From the NCBI RefSeq assembly GCF_018873765.1, contig NC_057916.1, forward strand, positions 32,649,501 through 32,713,500: a stretch of 64,000 nt of DNA. The letters run 5' to 3'. Each line of letters opens with the position of its first letter. The stretch's first letter is position 1. The position numbers and the translations under genes are program-made. The notes beneath the pieces are model-generated. The model was given only the letters and a program-made list of their open reading frames with translations, was not told the DNA's origin and searched no databases. The DNA is from Telopea speciosissima. Lineage: Eukaryota; Streptophyta; Magnoliopsida; Proteales; Proteaceae. Of this stretch, positions 56,501 to 64,000 are shown piece after piece.

Positions 56501-59500
56501 GAAAGAGTTATGCTCCAGTCGAACCTTATTTGGTTTGTGCAAATGCTGTCAAAATCGCTCTGAATAAAAATATTTTTTTAGTATCAAAACAAATGAATAC
56601 TTTACCTCTCTTTTGGTTTTTAGCAATGTTTTACCATATTATAATTTATGGAGTTTTTAGATTTGAGAAAAACCCCAGCAACATTAGAAAGTTGAAAATT
56701 TCACCTACCGCCGAAAATCCAGTTTTTGTTCTTGAACTAGGGGGTTAACTTTTTATCCTTTTGTAATTTTATGTTTTAACTATTTTTATTGGATTCACAT
56801 AGGGAGGCTTAAGTAAATGAAAATGATATTTGGAATACATAAGGGCCAAGGCGTTCGATAACCCACTAAGGCAACAACCACCTAGACCCCTAAAAATCTG
56901 CCTGGGCGCCTAGGCTGTGCCTTAGTGACGCCTTGACAACTATGGGTATGTTTGTGTTTATGTACTCTGATACAGCAATTGACCGGCTCCTGAATGGAAT
57001 TTTGTGCCCTACAGTGAATTGCCAGACAGGTATGTCCTAATGTTAAGTGTCCAGGTAAAATTGCTTCATGTGTTTGTATTTCCCTTTTTCGGAAAATATT
57101 GTTCTTGGTAAAGGAAGTGCTTATTTACGTGTGATATTATCTAACCAATCAACACACATTATTTTTAGTGTAATTCACATCCCAGAGAATTATGTCAGAT
57201 ATTCTGGGTCATTCTTGGAGCTTGTCAAGTAAGAATGGTAGAACCCTGGGATTGGACATACTCTTTGCCTCATTCCACCCTGACCTGAGCAATCCCTGTG
57301 CATATGACTATATATATACATAAACACATATCCTATTTATGAAGACTCGAATGCTAGGTTGGTAGAACAATCGCACAGGAATTTATGCTTATTCATAAGC
57401 TTAGATGAAATTTATACACTACCTTGTTCTTCCTATTATCCCACCAGTCCATTGGATTAGCAAAAAAGGCTTGCCAAAGTTCTTGTGTGGAATTCACATC
57501 ATTATGAACATAATTTCCAAGTTTTCCATCTGCAATAACAACCAAATTAAAAAAAACAAAAAAAAGATGAATTAAATAAGGGTAGTTATCCATGTAACAA
57601 TAGAAGGTGATGTTTCCAAAAATCACAAGATAAATCTGAACCATCCATTTTTACAATTTTTTAAATATAAATCATCTGTTCCCACTCAGAGTTGGGAGAG
57701 TGCACAATAATGTCTAGAGCACCGGTACACATGCATGGATATACACAGGATGTGTGCCAATACAAAAGGGGGTATTTTATTGAATTAGACTTTGAAATTT
57801 GATATGTGGTTAATCTAGACCATGTCCTCTCTATCCAATGGTCATAATGGATCTGTCCACGTGGCATAATAGATGCTTTGTGACATTTGGAAAAATAGCA
57901 GACTTTGTGATAATAATAATAATTTGCCATTAAATAAACATTAGATGAATTAACTGACATTACACATCAATCACATCAGAATGCAAAGACAATTAAATGA
58001 TAATACTTGCCTGTTCTTGTAGAATTTGCATCACCCTCAAATGAGAGACCCTGTGAGAGGCTATTTTCAACAAAATTCAGTTGCTGAACAACTACCTGCA
58101 GGAGATGCTCAGAATATAAGGATCCATTTAAGATAAAACAAATAAGGTCAGTGGTAGATATCTTGTTGAGGCCACAGTTTGATGAGACCTTGTAGTATGT
58201 CTGCCGCTTTCCATCATCTGCTTCAACAGTGTCTGAGATCAACCGCCCAGAAACATATATACGCTGCCCTTTCTCTACATGCTGGAAAGCAACAAGTGCC
58301 AACTCATCCCAAAATGTTACACTGACCCTGCAAAGCATTGTCCATTGCTTCAGATAAATACTTAAAATCCTCAACATAATACCAAAAATAGAAGTAAAAA
58401 TTACAATTTGTTTTGCATATTATTACAAGGTTCAGCAGTAAGGAAAACTGATAAAAGCAAAATTACAGAGTAATTTCCTCAGTCAAGTGAGTAGCTTACA
58501 TTTCCATCTTGCCAAGACGTGCACAAAATCACATTTGAGTAAGAAAATAATAGAAAAGGTAGATAGACTAGTAAAAAAAACTATGCATAGAGTTTGGCAC
58601 CATGCATGGAGATATACACCTAAGCACTGACATCTACTCGACACAGTTTCAAAAGGATTACTTGTGAAGGCTTATCTTTGAATATCGTATTGGCAAATTC
58701 AAATTCAGTTCCAAATCATATGAAGACCAAATTTGAAAAATCAAAACTCGGATGACTTAAAAAAATTAACCAAGTATCAGCAAAGCCAAAATCCCTAAGC
58801 TACATTGCTACAGAGGAGCAAGGAAAGAGCACATCGCCCCAATATACGTAGCTAGTGAAGGGGGAGTGACCGTTCGCCGCATTTTAAGAAGAAGAAGAAG
58901 TTACTTTGCGAAAGATCCAGAAATCAAGTTACAACGCGCCATCTCCATACCAACAACGGTGCTCTTTCAATCTTTCATGTTTCAAGTGCAGGTGGTTTGA
59001 GAACATAAAATGAAAAAAACACCAAAAAGGAAACAAGTGCAAAGTACACAACAGAGTCCACAAGTTGGGCGACCAAAGCAGCCAACCTAGACTACCGCTC
59101 TCAATTCCAATTCCAAAGGACGCAACTTTAACTATGGTACCTCTGACCCCAACCCCATACGAAGTCGAAATGACAAGTAATGTTGCAGGAGCATATGAGC
59201 AATAAAAAGAAAATGAAAAAAACGAAATATCAAAGAGATCATTACCAGGAGGTATCAGAGGTGGATTTCTTGACGCCGATGCGAGTCCAGGCTAGTACCT
59301 TGCCAGAATTGAAATGCCGGATTTCGACTGGAGCGGCGACGATGCCGATAAGTTGAACGGTGTTGCACAGCTCCTTCTTCCATGGGATTTCGGTGGGTCT
59401 AGGGTACACCACCCCGTTGTGGGAGTCGTTATTGTGGTCGAGCGAGCATCTGAGACTGATAGGGTTATTTCTTGTTCGGAGAGAAGTCGAGAAGTGGAGG

Positions 59501-59628
59501 GAAGAGAAAGGGTTTGGGAATGGAGAAGGAGAGGAGAGAGGAGTTTTAATCAAGGGCAAGGGAGAGCGTTGGGGAGCACAGAGGAAGCTTCTTCCTCTTA
59601 CTACTGAAGCTTGTTTTAATACTTCCAT
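53578..59628 (-). CDS. OSB: Organellar single-stranded DNA-binding protein (OSB family)
   Basis: Exons in order are 59628-59246, 58327-58189, 58095-58011, 57529-57423 and 53766-53578. Joins keep frame and give 300 aa. Residues 1-65 are Ser/Pro/Arg-rich, fitting an organelle transit peptide. The OB-fold domain (about 75-190) has RPTEIPWKKEL, SVTFWDEL and KGQRIYVSGRL. The C-terminal PDF motif (about 212-275) contains LWQAFFANPMDWWDNR, then RNPKYPDFKHKHTGEALWV split across the last intron. Intron 3 uses a GC donor (GGCAAGT at 58011 on). Intron 4 is 3656 bases and holds nested transposons. OSB proteins are plant-specific and act in mitochondrial or plastid DNA maintenance. One PDF motif is present; I cannot assign it to OSB1-4. 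Confidence 0.9.
54721..54821. repeat. 31-bp tandem repeat, three units plus a part
   Basis: The unit begins TCATCAAAAATCAACATTAAG followed by TGACATCAAG. The next copies differ by a few bases. A further partial copy resumes at 56169, right after the LINE poly(A), showing that the LINE landed in this array. Confidence 0.8.
54822..56167 (+). pseudogene. 5'-truncated LINE: end of reverse transcriptase and zinc-binding region
   Basis: Plus-strand frames read YAGRLEHIRSVLQSSYIYW, FLWKGKE, LPKSEGGLGIRR and WNPWHP-type blocks. The zf-RVT region follows (WHKLVWFKGHIPRHSFLAW, then CIFCWNGFEDIDHLFFAC in another frame) and the C-terminus LVFGATFYHIWMERNLRRW. A C run near 55627 marks a frame change, and a C-rich tract lies at 55360-55410. 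A poly(A) of 11 at 56157-56167 is followed by AGTCATCAAA, which also precedes the element (54811-54820). This target duplication is ambiguous because it falls within a tandem repeat. Confidence 0.8.
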
Positions 59629-62600
59629 CTTTTAGTTTCTCTCTGCGCTCCGGGAGTTACTAGCACCTCATCCGCTTCTCATCACAAAATTAAACAAAAA
59701 TAGGTTTAAGTTTACCAAACTACCCATATTATCTTAGGTGTTACCTGAGCCGGAATTCGATGCCCCTTATGAGTCTGAGTTGTTTTTCCAGTCAAAGTCT
59801 GAGTCATCATCCCAATCTGTGTCCGAGTTAGAGTTAAGAGTCAGCATTTCCAATTTTTCCTGATTTACCTAAATCTAACCATCTAATGGCATCATGCCAT
59901 GTCATCGGATCGTTATAATCTATTAATGACTAAAGGTCCATCGGGTCACACCCATACCCGCTTCAATGAGGAGTTCATTCATAAAACGGCGCAATCTGTC
60001 ACGTCAGGGGATGGATCAATTCATGCTTGACACTAATTCACTCTTAAAAGGAAACTACAAGAGTATCGCCCACGGTCCCAACTAATTAAGGATCACTCTC
60101 CTACATGGATTCTACAATTGATTCTCCTATTATGAATAGAAAGTTGGTAGATTGGGACTCTCCTCCACTGCCTCTATTTGCTATGAACGCTATATATACT
60201 CAAGCATAATCCCTTGCAGAACCATCTTCACTATTCTTAACTGCTGTTACGGGAGATTTGACTTAAGCATCAGAGAGTCCCCTGTCGATTATCTTAGGTT
60301 TAACAAAATTATACAAAATAGATATCAGAATTACAAAAACTATCTAAACAGTGGACCAGAAGAGAGTGTAGCTGAGCCGGAATTCGATTCCCCTTATGAG
60401 TTATGAGTCTGAGTTGTTTTCCCAGTCAAAGTCTGAGTCATCATCCCAATCTGAGTCCGAGTCCGAGTTAGAGTTATATACAGAGTCAAGATTTCCAATT
60501 TCTTCCTAAGTTTTTGTTTCATTTCAGACGTCCATAAACAATTCAATTAATACAAGTGTTGATTCTACTAAAATTGACTATACTCTATCCCCTATCGATG
60601 AGGATGATTCCTTCAATGATCTTTCTCTAGATTACCTTATGGCCATTGAGCAATTAGAAGAAAAGAAAACTCAACTGACCAAACTTATAGGATCGAAAAA
60701 AACAGTCAGGGAGGTTAAAGCTTGGTTCAACCCTTACTCAAAAAGATGTGTTTGGTTGGTCATATGAGGACATGCCAAGTATAAGCATCGATATAGTGCA
60801 ACATCGATTACCCTTGTATCAAGTACGAAATTGGTAAAACATAAGTTAAGGCAAATGATGTCTGAATGGATGTTAAAGATAAAAGAAGAAGTCACTAAGT
60901 AACTTAAAGTCGACTTCTTAGAAGTCACTAAATACCCCAAATGATTGTCCAAAATAGTGTCCGTCCCGAAGAAGGATGCACGAAAGAGAATATGTGTGAA
61001 CTCTCTAAGAGGATTTGGATTGCAAGGCCATTGGGTCTTGCATTTAGTACCTGCGATATATCCTCTTCTATGAGAACTTTATTGCTTTCATTCCTTTTTT
61101 ATCATATTTAACGAAGTATGAAAAGAAAGTTCTTTTTATTTCAGCGATTACATTTTATTTTATTTTATCAAAATCTCTATATATTTCCGCCATATTAATC
61201 ATCAGCCCCTCAATATTGTTCTATTTATCCCAATTTGAGCTTAATGACTAATATTTTTATGATTGAACTTTCAGACAAAATGCCAAATTTTAATAGTACT
61301 CTTTCTTTAATTGATTACCAACAGTTATTATCTGTGGATTACCCAATTGTAATTTGTGTTGGCAGTCTTCATACTGAATTTTAAGTGGCTCCTTTATTCT
61401 GTAATCTACTTGTATAGTTTTTCAATGATGCTGATTTTTTGAAATATGATTTTAAAGTCTTTTTTAATGGGTTCTATCATTATGTTTTTCCTTCGGTTTG
61501 AAAGGAATTTAGTCCTTTTCCAATCCAAAAAACCTCCCCCTCACCATTTACTTTGGCTTATTTCAACTCGGATCCAGTCTCATTCTTTTCATGATATTGG
61601 GGAGAAGCATTGCGATTTACCTTTGCAAACCTCGGTCCATTTAACATCGACACCTAGTTATACTCTCTTGATTACTGATGGCAATTTTGTGAAGTCGATC
61701 CATGAAGCAGGTTGGACATCTTGTATATTCCTGGACAATGATCAAACTGTTGTGTTCTATAATTATGATCATCTAGGTTCAGCATCTGAAGCCGAAGGCA
61801 AAGCAATTGAGTAAGGTGTCAAAGCTACAACATCTAGAACTTTGGAGTGACTCGTAGGAAGTCCTGATTGGCTATTGGCCATCGTCTCTTTTCACCCCTT
61901 TATTTGATATTAAATCCTTACTTAATAGTTTCGATTTAATAATCATTAAGAAGGTTAGACACTCACATGTAAATAACTCATTACTATGCTGTCTCTGTTC
62001 TCTCAGATTGCTTTGTTGAGAGCAGTACTTCATGTACCTCTTAATTGCTCTTTAATGTTATGTTTTACTTCTTACCCTAAAAACAAAATATGTTACTACT
62101 GATGTACAAATGTTTTTATTTCCTTGAAGGGAATTTCATGCACAACTCATGAGAGGGAAAGGGTTTACAATGCGTAAATAGGGGTTTTGCCATTTCGACG
62201 GTCTCATGTGAGATGGAAGACAAGACCATGCACAAATGCCTTTTTCTTAACTTTTTTTCTTTTCCATAAAAGAAATATGGGAAAATGTTCTGGGGGGGGG
62301 GGGGGAGGGAAGCCCATGGGGGTGAAATAACCACTCCACCCCCTATAGAAGGTGGAATCCCACCCTTGAGATGCCAGTGTGAATGCTCTCATTGGTTGCT
62401 GCGTGGACGTGGTCCTTGCACTCCCCAATAGAGCACACTCCCCCAAGAAATATATATCAGGGAAGGGGAAAATAGCCGTTAAAATATAACCATTGGAAAC
62501 GTCTTGAAATGAAAGCAATTGGAAAAAAAGAGTCATTACTTGAAAAATAAATTAGAAAAAAAGGGAGAATGTGGACTGAGCATTAAATGCTCATCATCAT

Positions 62601-63241
62601 TATGGGTTTGTGTCTCTCTCTCTCTCTTCTTTTTAAAAAAATTTCAAATACTTAATTTCATTTCTTGCCAACCAAAAACACCTAGTGAAGGAAGTTTTTT
62701 CATTTTTTTTCTTTCATCTCAGGAAGCAACCAAGCCCTAAAGTTGCAACAGAAACAATATATATCATATAACAGAATTCTGTTGGATAAATAAGAAGGTC
62801 AGCAGTTAATTGTTAATGCGTAAAGAGATGAAGACCCAATCTGATTCCCAGTTTAGGTACATTCCCACAAACTTTTCCAGCAAAGCTCGCTGGCATATTT
62901 ATCATACAACAATATTACTTTGGTTGACAGATATTCCCTATTGTCATCACCATTCCAATAATCACAAGGAAGCTATTCATTTCCTGAAATATTTCACAGG
63001 TTCAGACAGTTCCTAATGCTTGTTATAAAGCAACTTTACTTTGCTGAAAATTTTAGTAGTTGATTGGTTGACATCTCTGCAGATTTTATTAATAATCCTG
63101 GAAAAAACCTCTGTTTTTTAATCTAGGATCGTTCATGTGTTCACAAGAACACATCACCACACTGCCAAAAATGGAGAACAGGAAAAAGGCTTTTGAAAGT
63201 ATGAAAAAGGAAAAGTGAACAATAATGAATAAAATGTATAT
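59629..63241. other. Intergenic stretch between OSB and POLLUX-like genes
   Basis: No intact gene is present. Two direct copies of a GAGCCGGAATTCGAT..CCAATCT block lie at about 59748-59860 and 60370-60500. Broken frames between them read Ser/Glu-rich peptide. A poly-G run is present at about 62294-62307. The rest is AT-rich. Confidence 0.5.
61446..61830 (+). pseudogene. Possible LINE-type RNase H fragment
   Basis: The plus-strand frame contains LLITDGNFVKSIHEAG, a cytosolic linker-like stretch and HLGSASEAEGKAIE. This resembles the first half of RNase H (a DG strand and the SEAEAKAI helix) carried by plant LINEs. It is followed by a stop and degraded sequence. No other element domain is attached, so the assignment is tentative. 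Confidence 0.35.
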
Positions 63242-63523
63242 CTATACAATTATGGGTTGTTCCCCCTCAAGTTCAGAGATTACAATTAGTGAGTCTGTCA
63301 TTCCAAGAGAAAGAGGCTCTGATTTGGGATTTGGATTTATAACCTGCAATGAACAATGTATGGATGAGAAAAGAAACCATTTCAAAATGAGTTGAAAATG
63401 AAAATAGAATACCTTCTTATTATTTTTCACATAGCCAATTGCAACTTCTCGCCGCAAATTCGCTCTTTCAGAGAGTTCAGAAAATGATGGATTCTCCCCT
63501 TCTTTCATGTAAAGGCTAATATC
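63242..63523 (-). CDS. POLLUX-like: POLLUX/CASTOR-like ion channel, last two exons (partial)
   Basis: Two exons are visible: 63523-63413 (37 codons) and 63343-63242 (33 codons plus TAG). Both are in phase 0 with AG acceptors and a GT donor. The translation runs [17 protein letters not shown], then [15 protein letters not shown] joined to [13 protein letters not shown] and [16 protein letters not shown]. This is the extreme C-terminus (RCK-like regulatory part) of the POLLUX-like predicted ion channels (DUF1012 family), related to the symbiosis channels CASTOR and DMI1/POLLUX. The remainder lies upstream beyond 64000. The 477 bases at the right edge look like intron. Confidence 0.85.
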   Translation of the reverse strand, partial: DISLYMKEGENPSFSELSERANLRREVAIGYVKNNKKVFYFHFQLILKWFLFSSIHCSLQVINPNPKSEPLSLGMTDSLIVISELEGEQPIIV

Positions 63524-64000
63524 CTAATCAGCAGAAACACGTATAAGGTTGTGCAGAGGTAAAACTTGTGGAAAATCCTGAGTTGCTTCTTATTTGGTTT
63601 AAAATGACATGCAAGTGATACAATGAAGTATTGATGATCATAATGACAACCATAGTAGCAATAGTAATAAGGGAGTGATTTCTTTGTCGGGTAGATAATG
63701 CACAATATAGCAGTTTGGTTTTTGTTGGAACTTCTTGGACACCTCGTCCATGTCATATTATAACCACATATCAGGTTTCTGCTTAGAGTCAAACTACATG
63801 TGGAAATGTTCGCAAAGGGGGTTGAAAAGTCAGTTTCGTCGAAGATATTTGGACCGCTGAGACACAAGTGGAAGAGCCCGACATAGTGTGGGCCATGCTA
63901 TCGAGAGGGCCACTAAATTTGGCTAATGACCATATATATCCAATTGTCAAAATCACAAAATCAAGTCCCCACATGGCATCAGATAGCTGCTAGACAACCT

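Larger units (their letters stand above)
54601..56944. mobile_element. Terminal-inverted-repeat element in the last OSB intron
   Basis: The ends CATAGTTGTCAAGGCG (54601-54616) and CGCCTTGACAACTATG (56929-56944) are perfect inverted repeats. Flanks GGTAGTT and GGTATGTT look like a diverged 7-8 base duplication, so hAT-type is plausible. The interior carries 31-bp tandem repeats and a LINE insertion of about 1.35 kb, leaving about 1 kb of original element. No transposase is seen. Confidence 0.65.

Overview
This is nuclear DNA from a flowering plant. The evidence is spliceosomal introns, two Aux/IAA auxin-response genes, a single-exon PLS-class pentatricopeptide (PPR) gene, a plant-only organellar single-stranded-DNA-binding (OSB) gene, and many plant-type retrotransposons and MITEs. 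The sequence is mostly AT-rich, apart from one GC-rich retrotransposon island at about 33.3-42.5 kb. I cannot name the species. A run of exactly 100 N (42510-42609) marks an assembly gap.

Genes. Five host loci are supported by exon joins that keep frame. (1) An Aux/IAA gene on the minus strand (1072-2631, 4 exons, 257 aa) looks like the IAA7/14/16/17 clade. (2) A second Aux/IAA gene on the plus strand (27554-28363, 3 exons, 199 aa) looks like the IAA1-4 clade. (3) A PPR-E type RNA-editing-factor-like gene lies on the minus strand (51219-53174, 651 aa). (4) An OSB gene lies on the minus strand (53578-59628, 5 exons, 300 aa); its last intron is about 3.7 kb and holds a LINE nested in a terminal-inverted-repeat element. 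(5) The last two exons of a POLLUX/CASTOR-like ion channel gene lie on the minus strand (63242-63523), and the gene continues past the right edge. The divergent pairing of an IAA14-type with an IAA3/4-type gene is an old arrangement in plants, and the POLLUX-like neighbour agrees with it.

Mobile DNA by region. From 2.6 to 27.5 kb, between the two Aux/IAA genes, I see no host gene. It holds five copies of a palindromic 155-bp foldback MITE, Mutator-type and hAT-type MITEs with visible target duplications, a TRIM-like miniature retroelement with a tRNA-Met primer site, and decayed LINE and Copia fragments. At 30.9-33.3 kb are the 3' LTR and pol of a Copia element. It is cut by a Ty3/gypsy Tat-lineage element (33.3-42.5 kb) that carries an antisense coding region, a 33-bp minisatellite of about 20 units and a heavily mutated pol. 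At 43.7-47.5 kb is a 3.8-kb Mutator-like element with terminal inverted repeats over 1 kb, whose interior carries two tRNA-like genes instead of a transposase. At 47.7-48.1 kb is a LINE RNase H fragment.

How the genes relate. The Aux/IAA proteins are short-lived nuclear repressors of auxin response. The PPR and OSB products are nuclear-encoded proteins expected to act in organelles on RNA and DNA respectively. POLLUX-like proteins are predicted membrane ion channels. I see no operon-like logic. The most unusual object is the Mutator-like element carrying tRNA-like genes.
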